Origin: an uncultured Thiotrichales bacterium
GTDB taxonomy: Bacteria > Pseudomonadota > Gammaproteobacteria > Francisellales > CACEW01
Reading direction: 5' to 3'
Assembly: GCA_903870015.1 (NCBI GenBank)
Contig: CAIQBE010000012.1
Coordinates: forward strand, 22,676 to 86,675
DNA: 64,000 bases
Below are positions 43,266 to 51,124 of this stretch, piece by piece. Each line of letters starts with the position of its first letter. Positions within the stretch are counted from its first letter, which is position 1. The notes under the pieces were generated by a model. The model did no database searches and was not told the origin of the DNA. It worked only from the letters and a program-made list of their open reading frames with translations. Both the position numbers and the translations under genes were made by a program.

Positions 43266-45698
43266 ATGTTAGCAACAGGCCCAACACATTTACATGTGCA
43301 CGCCTACCCATCAACGTATGTAAGTCCGCCCATACATTTTCAATTGCCACCCGATAATCATTGGGTGTTTAAAGGGCGGGAAGATAAGTTATCCGAATTA
43401 GATTTGCACCAAGGCATGAGCGTGCTGTCAGGCCTGACAGGGGTGGGAACTTCTAGTATTGCCATTCGCTATTTATATCTCCATCAGTCGAAATACAAGC
43501 GTTGCCTCTATTTTGATGCGAGTAAAGATTTGAATGCACAGTATCGTAAGTTAGTCGGGCCAGAGGGGTTGAGTTTATTTCATTCAGAAGAGGCAAGGAC
43601 AGATGAGCAGATTCGTAATGATGTCAAAACAATCTTAGCGCATCCTGAAGGTTCTTATCTTGTGATTTATGATAATGCAACCATTCAAAATGAGTTAGCA
43701 CCATTTTTACCGGTGGGAGGAAAGGCAAAAATCATTGTGGCTTCACACCAAACAGAGTGGGAGTATTTTATTAAAGTCGAGGGGCTGAGTTTAGACGACG
43801 TCAAAAAATTTACATCTGAAAAGGAGATTTCGGATCGGGATTTAGGAGCGTTAGCAGCAGCATCAGGATACTTACCTATCGCGGTTTTACAGCGCATTAA
43901 ATACTATCAGGATTCTTGCGGTAGTAAGGCCTCGCCTGAGATCATGTATCAACGAGAAATGCCGGCAGGACATCAAGGGGTAAACACTCTGAACAAATTT
44001 CATGTTGTATTAAGTCAGCAAACTCCATTAGGACGAGATATTTTGAGATGTCTAGCTGCTAGTCCAAAGACTCGAGCGGAGATTAAGGCATCGATGGCGA
44101 TACCTGAAGTATCTCCCGATTTTGATACGGCATGGAGCCTGCTCCGGCGTTACCATTTGTTGTCGGGGGGAGATGTCAAAACTTTGCATATTGTGTTGAG
44201 AGAGATTGTGCTAACTTATACAGAGGCGATGGCCGAGGGAGGGCTGGCAATGCAGGCTGTTGAAGGCACAGCATCAAGCGCTGCGAGCGCGACAGGAGAC
44301 CCGGATTTTGGAATGCATAACAGTATAGGAGGACTAACCATGCACGGAGGTATGCATCTTAATTTAGGCGGTGGTCATTTGAATGTTACATCGAGCTTGA
44401 TACGTTTGGGGGAAGTTGATGCTGCCGATCTTCCTGCTATTCAAATAGCAGGTGTCGCCCTCGCGGGAGTTTATCCTGATGGCTTGCCCTCTGTTGTGGC
44501 AAAGGCTAGCGCGGGTTCTGCCAGTGTTGAGTCTAGCGTATTGAATATTGGTAGGGTTAGGCCTGCAGCAGCAGCTGTTGCGGTAGCGATTGGACATGCA
44601 TCGACTGCCAGTATTTCCATGCCAGCAGCTGCACCAGCAGCTTTATCTGCTATAGCGAGCGCAGCACCTATTAATCTTATATTAGGATTACAAGAATCAT
44701 TGGGTGAAAGTTGTATAGAGCTTAGTGGATACCTCCAATCTCCAAGATGGCGCGATGATCAAGCCTTAAAGTTATCTGCAGTACATTTAGGGAATTTTTT
44801 ATCAGAGCCTGTATTTAATGCCGCTCTTGTTAAAGCAAAAATCCAGTTGGCTTTGAGTGCGTTAATCTCTGATGCAGGAAATTTTGCAAAACGAATTAGT
44901 CAACCCGAGGCAATGGAGCTGTATGCTTTTTTTGATAGAGTAATTCGCATTTTAAGTGCTCAGGTATTAAAGACCCCCCATGATTATAGTCATGATAGCG
45001 TCAATTTATTAGAGCAGTTTCCTCAGGGAGAGGCAGAGGTAAGATTTAAAAAGTTCTTAGCCGATTTAGTGTTAATGCTAGAGGGGGCATCAGTTGGTAA
45101 GACACCTTCAGCGATCCTTCTAGCCTATGCTTGGCCCCGTGAAGAAAATATATTTGAAGCATGGGTGCAACCTTTTTTGGAAAAATTGAGGGAATATCTT
45201 GTTGCGGCAGGGCTAAACCCTGAGCTTGATTTTATTGATAGCACACGAGGTATTCCTGACTTTCACAGCACTGCACTTGATGATCCCAGTGCCTTTGTTT
45301 TTTTATTTGGCACGCCATCATTACGGCAAAAACACGATCGAGGCGCGGGCAATGTTGTCTGTGAGGAAGTTAATAAAATTAGGCGCAAATTTAGGAAGCA
45401 TAAGGATCACGTGAAAGCCATAAACTTGTTTCCAAAGCTTAAAGACTATTTTCATGTCTTGCCAGATCACTTTGAGTATTACACGATTATCAATACCTGG
45501 GAGCAGGATCGTTTTTATCAGAATATGAAAATGCTCATTGCGACGGTTTTAAAAGTTCCACCTGACCACGCAGCTTATAATAGAAAATGGGAGGAGTTTA
45601 TTCCTACTGCAGGCCCGTACAACGTAGCAAGGACTCTTTCTGTTGCTGGGGGAGCTGGTTCAGGGCCAGGGCTCGTTATGGAGGGTGCAGGAGTATGA
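43266..45698 (+). CDS. NB-ARC-like STAND protein with degenerate P-loop and C-terminal TIR-like domain
   Basis: The 810-residue protein starts with YVSPPIHFQLPPDNHWVFKGRE, matching the pre-NB-ARC region of the next gene. The P-loop is GLTGVGTSS (residues 56-64), with Thr62 where the catalytic Lys should be, so ATP hydrolysis is doubtful. A Walker B-like YLVIYDN and a weakened GLPLA-like motif (SGYLPIAVLQ) follow. Residues about 340-470 are a low-complexity Gly/Ala/Ser/Val/His linker. Residues about 615-745 resemble a TIR/SEFIR domain: ILLAYAWPREENIFEAWV, then SAFVFLFGTPSLRQK and NVVCEEVNKI with a possible catalytic Glu. An AAGGAG site lies before the ATG. The next gene starts 35 bp after the stop. 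Confidence 0.8.
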   Translation: MLATGPTHLHVHAYPSTYVSPPIHFQLPPDNHWVFKGREDKLSELDLHQGMSVLSGLTGVGTSSIAIRYLYLHQSKYKRCLYFDASKDLNAQYRKLVGPEGLSLFHSEEARTDEQIRNDVKTILAHPEGSYLVIYDNATIQNELAPFLPVGGKAKIIVASHQTEWEYFIKVEGLSLDDVKKFTSEKEISDRDLGALAAASGYLPIAVLQRIKYYQDSCGSKASPEIMYQREMPAGHQGVNTLNKFHVVLSQQTPLGRDILRCLAASPKTRAEIKASMAIPEVSPDFDTAWSLLRRYHLLSGGDVKTLHIVLREIVLTYTEAMAEGGLAMQAVEGTASSAASATGDPDFGMHNSIGGLTMHGGMHLNLGGGHLNVTSSLIRLGEVDAADLPAIQIAGVALAGVYPDGLPSVVAKASAGSASVESSVLNIGRVRPAAAAVAVAIGHASTASISMPAAAPAALSAIASAAPINLILGLQESLGESCIELSGYLQSPRWRDDQALKLSAVHLGNFLSEPVFNAALVKAKIQLALSALISDAGNFAKRISQPEAMELYAFFDRVIRILSAQVLKTPHDYSHDSVNLLEQFPQGEAEVRFKKFLADLVLMLEGASVGKTPSAILLAYAWPREENIFEAWVQPFLEKLREYLVAAGLNPELDFIDSTRGIPDFHSTALDDPSAFVFLFGTPSLRQKHDRGAGNVVCEEVNKIRRKFRKHKDHVKAINLFPKLKDYFHVLPDHFEYYTIINTWEQDRFYQNMKMLIATVLKVPPDHAAYNRKWEEFIPTAGPYNVARTLSVAGGAGSGPGLVMEGAGV

Positions 45699-45733
45699 TA
45701 ACGATATATAGAGAGATTGAAGGGGATGCTTAG

Positions 45734-48562
45734 ATGTTAGCAAGTGTAGCAAGTGCAATATCAGGAGTAACCGTAGCGACGCATCCACCGATCTTAGATC
45801 GATTAGAAATTAGATATCAGCTGCCACAAGATAATCGAAGTTTATTCGTCGGCCGAGTAGATATTTTAAAGGATTTAACAGCTCGTTTAGAGAAAGGAGG
45901 CCATCAAGTTGCGTTAACGGCGTGCAAAGGGATGGGCGGGGTTGGTAAAAGTTGGATTGCAGCCCATTATTTTCATGGAGCAGGCTATCACCATAAGATT
46001 TGGTTTAATGCAGAAAATCTAGAATCACTAGAGGGGCAATATGTTGATCTGGGATTGCAGCTACGATTATTTGGGCCAGAGGATCTAAAAACAAGATCAA
46101 AGCAAGCGCTTTTTTTAGAAGTTAAGACCTATCTAGAAAGCTTAACTGATTCACCTCTGATTGTTTATGACAATGCACCGAGCTATCGTAAATTAGAATA
46201 TTTTATCCCAAGAAAAGGCAAAGTCTTAATTACAACAAGGGAAGTAGATTGGCCAGCTGCAACAAGATTAGACGTGGATATGATGACTGAGGAAGATGCG
46301 GCTGCTTTAGTTGTCAAAATGATAGGCGCGCGAAGTCCTGTAGAAGTGAAATCATTGGTAGATACTTTAGGAAGGTTGCCGCTAGCAATGACGCAGGCCT
46401 GTGCTTACATACAGTACGCTGAGGTTTCGGTTCAAGAATATTTAAGTTTGTACGAAAGTCTGAAACAAAGGATGCTTGCGGATGGCAAGTTATTGCCTGG
46501 ACATACGCATGAGAATGTATGGGTAACTTTTATCTTAAGTGCAGCCAAAATTAGGGAGTTGAATCCTGCCTCTGAAGTATTGTTAAACTATACCGGGTTC
46601 TTAGCGCCAGAAATACCGCGAGCTTTGTTAGAGGCTGCCTTTGCAGATCCCCCCAGATTTGATGCCTCGCTCGAACTTCTTCATCGCTATTCTTTGATTC
46701 AATATGAGCACTCCAGGCAGCTGGTTCTGATTCATCGTGTTTTACAAGATGTAGTGCGTGAGCAGGCCACGCACATTGCAAAGACAGATGAAGTAACACT
46801 GCGTAAACTTTTAGAGGTATTGCCGCAGTTCATTCATACGGGCGGTTACAGGATGGCAGATATCGAGCGAGTGGTGCCTTTCATTGCAAGTTTTGAAATT
46901 ATGTTAAAGCATTTTGATCGGGCTGCGGTAGGGGCCAAGGTTTTGAGTGATAAGCTTTTGGCAAAAGAAATGCTTCTATTTTTAAATAGCTTAGTGTGTA
47001 TTTATACATTTTTCCAGAATCCAGTACAAAAGGGTCAAATACTTGAACGTGTAAAAAGGTGCGAAAATTTTCTTTACGGAGGCCAAACCTTAGATAGTTT
47101 GCAAGAAGAAGCAGCTCAATACGGTGCACAGGGGAACTTGCCTAAGGCGATTCATCTTTATGCCAAGGCTGTCAAAATAGAGCGTGAGCGTGAGGCCTAT
47201 CGAAACTTGCCTTATTCACTACAATCTTTAGGGTTAGCCTATGGTGAACATGGGCTGGTTGAGATTGAGCGGGATTTGTTAAAACTTTCTTTACATCTGC
47301 TTGAAATCCATGGGGGCGCGCATGAGGGTGGTGTGATTATTGCGCGCATGAATTTGACCTGCCCTTATTCTAAGTTGAGTGAGTTTGAAAAGCAAGCGCA
47401 GTGGGCTAGTCGTGCGGTTAGAGAATTTAAAGAGCACTTTCGTGACGAGCCCAATCATATTTTTACCTTGATTGCAACGACCATTTTAGCAAGCGCAGAA
47501 GGACATTTAGGCAGACCGGAGCGACAAGTCGAATTACTAGAGGCTTGTATAAAAGCGTTGCGAGAACAATATGCCACAAATCGAATTTTTAGTGGAATTG
47601 CGATAATAATTAACAGGCTTTTTGAAGCCTATAAAGCTTATCCGCCAGAGCGGCGGCAGATTCTTTTAGATCATATATTACTTACTTTTGAAAACGAAAT
47701 TACCCCAGGTCCAAAGATGCTTTATAGGCTTGGGTATATATTATGGAATCAAAGAACCATCGAGGCAGCAAAAAACCGTATATTTGAAGTTGATGAGCAT
47801 ATTCATCATCTGGAGGAGTTAATAAAAATTTTACCAGGTTTTCATGCGCCCTTTGGAATTTTAGCCTGTTACAAGCAGATCAAGGGCCTGTTCGAGGAAG
47901 CAAGAGCTTACTTTGAGAGTAGCCTGGGATTGAGCCTAGACACAACGACTTTGGCAATGTATGCCAACTTTTTATATCAACAAAAACAGTATGTAGAGGC
48001 AGCAAGATTTGCACAACAGGCACTGCAGGCGTTCAGGTTAGAGGATGATCTTCTTTGGTTTGATGAAACCAAAAAGGCGGTTTTGCCAGAAGCTTTACGT
48101 GAGTGGTCAAAGCAGTCAAGCGAGTTGGTAATATCGCCAGGATTAATGGCTCACTATCTGCTGATTGCAGCAACATTTGCAACCGATCCGGTAGCAGCAA
48201 AAGCACTATTACCTGCGCTGCAAAAATTTGTGGCACAAGAATGGGCGATAGGAGAGCAACATGCTTGGTATATATTAGCAAAAGCAGCATCACTTGTAGA
48301 TGCGAATCAACTGGCATTACAGGCTTATTCTTGTGTGGGGGTGTTGCCGGAAGAAGATATATTATTGAAAATGAGTCTGGAGTTAATATGTGATGCAGAT
48401 CCAGGCTTTTCAGGCATGGCCCTTGATACAAGGCGCTTATTGATGCGTGCAAAAATGATGAGTCAAGAAATATCACCAGCTGCGGCCTATCAAGTTGCAG
48501 GGGTAATGGGGGGAGCGGCAGCGGTAGGTGACGTCGGACACGAAATAGTGTTCAAGAGGTAG
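45734..48562 (+). CDS. NB-ARC STAND NTPase with TPR-like repeats
   Basis: The 942-residue protein has an intact NB-ARC NTPase: pre-motif YQLPQDNRSLFVGRVDIL, Walker A GMGGVGKS (residues 66-73), Walker B LIVYDNA (Asp146), the sensor-like KVLITTREVDW and the GLPLA equivalent LGRLPLAMTQACAYI (213-227). A winged-helix-like part with the MHD-region equivalent LIHRVLQDVVREQ follows. Helical repeats of TPR type fill about 455-780, for example AAQYGAQGNLPKAIHLYAKA and YANFLYQQKQYVEAARFAQQAL. Such proteins oligomerise on ligand sensing. It likely works with the preceding TIR-like paralog. No effector domain of its own is seen. Confidence 0.85.
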   Translation: MLASVASAISGVTVATHPPILDRLEIRYQLPQDNRSLFVGRVDILKDLTARLEKGGHQVALTACKGMGGVGKSWIAAHYFHGAGYHHKIWFNAENLESLEGQYVDLGLQLRLFGPEDLKTRSKQALFLEVKTYLESLTDSPLIVYDNAPSYRKLEYFIPRKGKVLITTREVDWPAATRLDVDMMTEEDAAALVVKMIGARSPVEVKSLVDTLGRLPLAMTQACAYIQYAEVSVQEYLSLYESLKQRMLADGKLLPGHTHENVWVTFILSAAKIRELNPASEVLLNYTGFLAPEIPRALLEAAFADPPRFDASLELLHRYSLIQYEHSRQLVLIHRVLQDVVREQATHIAKTDEVTLRKLLEVLPQFIHTGGYRMADIERVVPFIASFEIMLKHFDRAAVGAKVLSDKLLAKEMLLFLNSLVCIYTFFQNPVQKGQILERVKRCENFLYGGQTLDSLQEEAAQYGAQGNLPKAIHLYAKAVKIEREREAYRNLPYSLQSLGLAYGEHGLVEIERDLLKLSLHLLEIHGGAHEGGVIIARMNLTCPYSKLSEFEKQAQWASRAVREFKEHFRDEPNHIFTLIATTILASAEGHLGRPERQVELLEACIKALREQYATNRIFSGIAIIINRLFEAYKAYPPERRQILLDHILLTFENEITPGPKMLYRLGYILWNQRTIEAAKNRIFEVDEHIHHLEELIKILPGFHAPFGILACYKQIKGLFEEARAYFESSLGLSLDTTTLAMYANFLYQQKQYVEAARFAQQALQAFRLEDDLLWFDETKKAVLPEALREWSKQSSELVISPGLMAHYLLIAATFATDPVAAKALLPALQKFVAQEWAIGEQHAWYILAKAASLVDANQLALQAYSCVGVLPEEDILLKMSLELICDADPGFSGMALDTRRLLMRAKMMSQEISPAAAYQVAGVMGGAAAVGDVGHEIVFKR

Positions 48563-48673
48563 TGGCGCTGTAATAAAACACAACCATGTGGATTCTTCGC
48601 TCCTTCGTTTTGGGTTGAGCAGCAATTGCCTGCCACTGAGTACCGACTTAAATGTTTCCATAAATGATCACGC

Positions 48674-48701
48674 AAATCTATACCTAAATCTATACCTAAA
48701 T
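48674..48701. repeat. Short tandem repeat in island intergenic region
   Basis: The 12-base unit AAATCTATACCT occurs twice in a row (48674-48685, 48686-48697), with AAAT starting a third. The surrounding gap 48563-48851 holds no supported gene; a CCTCCG/CGGAGG hairpin (near 48755-48775) is also present. The repeat could be a regulator-binding or replication-slippage site. Confidence 0.45.
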
Positions 48702-48851
48702 TTGTCACAAAAGCTATTGCCTTGTCCAGATTCAAGTTTGGATGAGTTTTCCCTCCGTAAAAATGCGGAGGTTGCCTGCCATATGTATTTGATATATTAA
48801 TCAGGAAGGTAGCAAATCTTCAAAATGACTAACTAACAAAGGAGAAAGATT

Positions 48852-49247
48852 ATGAGTGGAGGTCTTGTAGATAAAGCAAAAGAAGCCTCTGGCGCTATTG
48901 CAGATTTTGCCATCTCTGAGGTGGTAACACATGCGGTAGAAAAAGCTGCAGTGGCAGCTGCGGGCAAAGTTGGGGGCGCTGTTGTTTCCAAGGGAAGTAC
49001 GCTAAGTGGTATTTTTGAGGCAAGTGAGTTAGGTCACTGTGATACTATCACCAATAGACCTAAAGACTGCCCGCCGGAACATCCACGTCAAGCAACAACT
49101 CTACCAGAAGTGCGAAGGGATTTTAGCGCTAAACCTGCAGATACCAGACCCAGTATTAGCAGTGCGTTTGGTCGTCCATATGGAGACATACCAGAAACCC
49201 GTCGAGATAACAGAAACTCAGGCGATGCTGGCTGTGTCATTGCTTAA
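48852..49247 (+). CDS. Small island protein ending in a CaaX-like box
   Basis: The 131-residue product has an Ala/Val/Gly-rich, mildly amphipathic N-terminal half (KAKEASGAIADFAISEVVTHAVEKAAVAAAGKVGGAVVS). A polar, Pro/Arg-rich C-terminal half follows. The last four residues are CVIA, preceded by RRDNRNSGDAG, which fits a CaaX box (Cys, two aliphatics, Ala) as used by eukaryotic farnesyltransferase. AAAGGAG precedes the ATG at good spacing. No family is recognised. It is followed 24 bp later by a 68-residue gene. It could be a translocated, host-lipidated protein; the box may also be chance. Confidence 0.7.
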   Translation: MSGGLVDKAKEASGAIADFAISEVVTHAVEKAAVAAAGKVGGAVVSKGSTLSGIFEASELGHCDTITNRPKDCPPEHPRQATTLPEVRRDFSAKPADTRPSISSAFGRPYGDIPETRRDNRNSGDAGCVIA

Positions 49248-49271
49248 ACAAATTATAAATAGGAGAAAAAA

Positions 49272-49478
49272 ATGTTTGATAAAAAAACAACCGTTGATGT
49301 GAAAATTGTAGATGTGAGGCCAGTGGGAAAAGGAGTCGATGTTGATGTTACTACGAGAGCTTCTGTCACAACAAGTTCAGGGACATCATTTTATGCTCAA
49401 CATACTCATGGCACTGATGGTGCAAGAGGGGCAACATCTGTAGGGGTGTCAATCCCAACAGGCGGTCCTAGACGCTAA
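49272..49478 (+). CDS. Small hypothetical island protein
   Basis: The 68-residue product has an N-terminal run of alternating polar and hydrophobic residues (TTVDVKIVDVRPVGKGVDVDVTTRASVTT) suggesting beta strands. A Gly/Ser/Thr/His-rich end (YAQHTHGTDGARGATSVG) follows. GGAG at 7-8 bases before ATG supports it. No family is recognised. It is in one unit with the CaaX-box gene. Confidence 0.6.
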   Translation: MFDKKTTVDVKIVDVRPVGKGVDVDVTTRASVTTSSGTSFYAQHTHGTDGARGATSVGVSIPTGGPRR

Positions 49479-49582
49479 AAAAATATGGTTGGGCATGCAT
49501 AGGCTGCTCAACCTTTCTCATAGGCGAGGATTTTAATATATCACTTTCGGCGCAATGTATTTTTTACCAAGTAGAGCAGGAT

Positions 49583-49693
49583 ATGAAGCACCAACAAGAA
49601 GTCCTGGAAATCCTACTAGAAAGCAACTATCTACTTCAGCAAATTTTATCAACTACTAAAGCACCATTATTTACTACTCCTAGTATAGCCTAA
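49583..49693 (+). CDS. Possible 36-residue peptide
   Basis: An ATG frame of 36 codons (MKHQQEVLEILLESNYLLQQ at the start) encodes an amphipathic helix and a short Pro/Thr tail. The ribosome site (AGCAGGAT) is close and weak. It lies in the otherwise empty gap 49479-49889. It may be chance. Confidence 0.25.
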   Translation: MKHQQEVLEILLESNYLLQQILSTTKAPLFTTPSIA

Positions 49694-49796
49694 TGCTGCC
49701 AAACTGGTTTTTTCTAATTTGGTGGGACAGCACAATTACCGTGGGGGATTAAATCATCATCTATTTGTACGGATAAAATTTAAGGAGTTAAGCTTC

Positions 49797-49826
49797 AAAA
49801 CATCCATAAAAATACGGATGTTTTTG
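49797..49826 (+). terminator. Rho-independent-like terminator
   Basis: The stem AAAACATCC (49797-49805) / GGATGTTTT (49816-49824) with a 10-base A/T-rich loop runs into a T run (TTTTTG). It would end transcripts coming from the two small island genes. It lies inside an upstream in-frame extension of the regulator gene, which argues against a start before 49827. Confidence 0.6.
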
Positions 49827-49855
49827 TTGACAAGTATATGCCTTGAGTGCAAAAT
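49827..49855 (+). promoter_or_regulatory. Promoter of the LuxR-type regulator
   Basis: A consensus -35 TTGACA (49827-49832) is followed after 17 bases by CAAAAT (49850-49855, 4 of 6). It sits directly after the hairpin terminator and 34 bp before ATG 49890, so the regulator would have its own transcript. Confidence 0.55.
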
Positions 49856-49889
49856 AAAATTTATTTGTAATGTTTTTCTTGATGGGTAT

Positions 49890-50702
49890 ATGACTAAAGT
49901 CTCAGATAATAACACCCGTTTTTTTATTGAGTCTTCGCAAAGAACAGCCGAGATAGCATCGGTCTTGCAGCAGCTAAAAATTTATCACTTTACTTTTTTA
50001 GAGCGCTTTAATAATGGCGAGGTGATTTATTTTTCTAATAATGCTAATTGGGTCAGAGATTATTTTGATAAAGAGTTGTATAGAACCAGTCAGTTTGATA
50101 CAGCGACCCCAGAGTTTCAGAATTTTGATTATGTCATTTGGCCAGAAGACAGTACTTTAGATGTTTATAAGTATGCACGGGACCATTATGATAGCCATCA
50201 TGGCATCACTCTGGTGCGGAAGTTGCCGAATTCTGTACGTTACTTTTTCTTCTCAACGACGCAGGATTTAGCGATTGTTAAGCAAATTTATGTCAATAAT
50301 TTAGAGGCGCTCGAGCGGTTCGCCAGTTTTTTTGAACAAGAAGCCAAGCAAGAAATTCAAGCAGCCAGTAAATTTTTTAAGACCCCAGAAAAAAAAGTGC
50401 AGAAACAGCACGGAACCAAAGTAGACAAGGGCCTCCTTAATAGGTTTTATGAGGAAACAAAGCTTGATTTTCCTAATGAGATTTTTATGCCTGCTTTTGG
50501 GCTTGTAAAAATTTCTCCACAAGAGTGGCGCTGTTTTGCATATTTATCAAAGCACTATACAACACCAGAAATTGCAGAAAAGCTGGGCCTCTCCGTTAGA
50601 ACGATCGAGACTCACCTTAATAATTTGAAAAACAAATTGGGGTGTTTTAGAAAAACAGAGTTGTTTGAGTTGGCCCTTCGGTTTAAGTATATGTTTAACT
50701 AG
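49890..50702 (+). CDS. LuxR-family transcriptional regulator
   Basis: From ATG 49890 the product has 270 residues. The C-terminal helix-turn-helix is clear: ISPQEWRCFAYLSKHYTTPEIAEKLGLSVRTIETHLNNLKNKLGCFRKTELFELAL (about residues 207-262), with the classic SxRTVExHxxNLxxKL pattern. The N-terminal part (about 10-150) may be a PAS-like or ligand-sensing domain, not the acyl-homoserine lactone domain as far as can be seen. It resembles LuxR proteins common in Legionella and Coxiella. The track upstream of 49890 contains a terminator and promoter, so longer starts are rejected. It closes the island cargo and may regulate it. Confidence 0.85.
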   Translation: MTKVSDNNTRFFIESSQRTAEIASVLQQLKIYHFTFLERFNNGEVIYFSNNANWVRDYFDKELYRTSQFDTATPEFQNFDYVIWPEDSTLDVYKYARDHYDSHHGITLVRKLPNSVRYFFFSTTQDLAIVKQIYVNNLEALERFASFFEQEAKQEIQAASKFFKTPEKKVQKQHGTKVDKGLLNRFYEETKLDFPNEIFMPAFGLVKISPQEWRCFAYLSKHYTTPEIAEKLGLSVRTIETHLNNLKNKLGCFRKTELFELALRFKYMFN

Positions 50703-50793
50703 TCATTTTTTCATATGGGTGTGTAAATTAATTAAATCCACAATGCATCATTCCATTTTTCCATGGGCCACTGGTGGGCCAAACAAGCCGAAA

Positions 50794-50826
50794 AAAGGCG
50801 TATAAAGACACGCAAAGGCATATAAA
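50794..50826. repeat. Integrase arm-site-like direct repeats
   Basis: AAAGGCGTATAAA (50794-50806) and AAAGGCATATAAA (50814-50826) are 13-base copies with one difference, 20 bases apart, between the last island gene and the right repeat. Such pairs near att sites often bind tyrosine recombinases. The rest of the gap 50703-50937 shows no gene. Confidence 0.4.
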
Positions 50827-50937
50827 ATTTCGCAGACAAAAAGGAGATTGCAATCAGCGTGAAAGTGTTTTAAAATCTGGATGCTTATTGATTTTAAAGC
50901 TTTGTAGCTATGTTAGGAGAATTTACGGCTCCTCGGT

Positions 50938-50998
50938 CTCTTAATCCGTAGGTCGTTGGTTCGATCCCAACATGACCCACCAGTTTTTTTGAGGCTTT
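50938..50998 (+). repeat. attR-type direct repeat, 61 bp
   Basis: This is an exact copy of 43054-43114, carrying the 3' part of tRNA-Lys(CTT) from the anticodon loop on. The 5' half is missing, so it is not a functional tRNA. It marks the right end of the island. Confidence 0.92.
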
Positions 50999-51124
50999 CG
51001 GCGATTTCAGTAAATTTATAAAATCTAGAGGTAGTCTATCATGAATGCCGAAAATAAACCCATCATCCATTTTAAAAAATGCGCATGCAAATGAACTGTG
51101 AAAGAGGGCTTGGCTCAGTTAAAA

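Larger units (their letters stand above)
43054..50998. mobile_element. Genomic island in tRNA-Lys(CTT), about 7.9 kb, no integrase
   Basis: The island is bounded by the 61-bp direct repeat. It carries two NB-ARC genes, two short genes, a possible very short one, and a LuxR-type regulator, all on the plus strand. No recombinase gene or remnant is visible inside; short direct repeats near the right end (50794-50826) look like integrase arm sites. The element is thus probably immobile or mobilised by an integrase elsewhere, such as the one near 63.4 kb. Confidence 0.85.

Noticed and set aside
48033..48476. Antisense ORF of 147 codons inside the NB-ARC/TPR gene
   Set aside because: It is a frame mirror of a well-supported gene, has low-complexity Leu/Pro content and no ribosome site.
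49719..49889. N-terminal extension of the LuxR-type regulator
   Set aside because: The in-frame extension contains a terminator hairpin and a consensus promoter and has no protein-like character, so the start was moved to 49890.
50938..50998. Second tRNA-Lys(CTT) gene
   Set aside because: Only the 3' part from the anticodon loop is present; acceptor 5' strand and D arm are missing, so it is an att copy.
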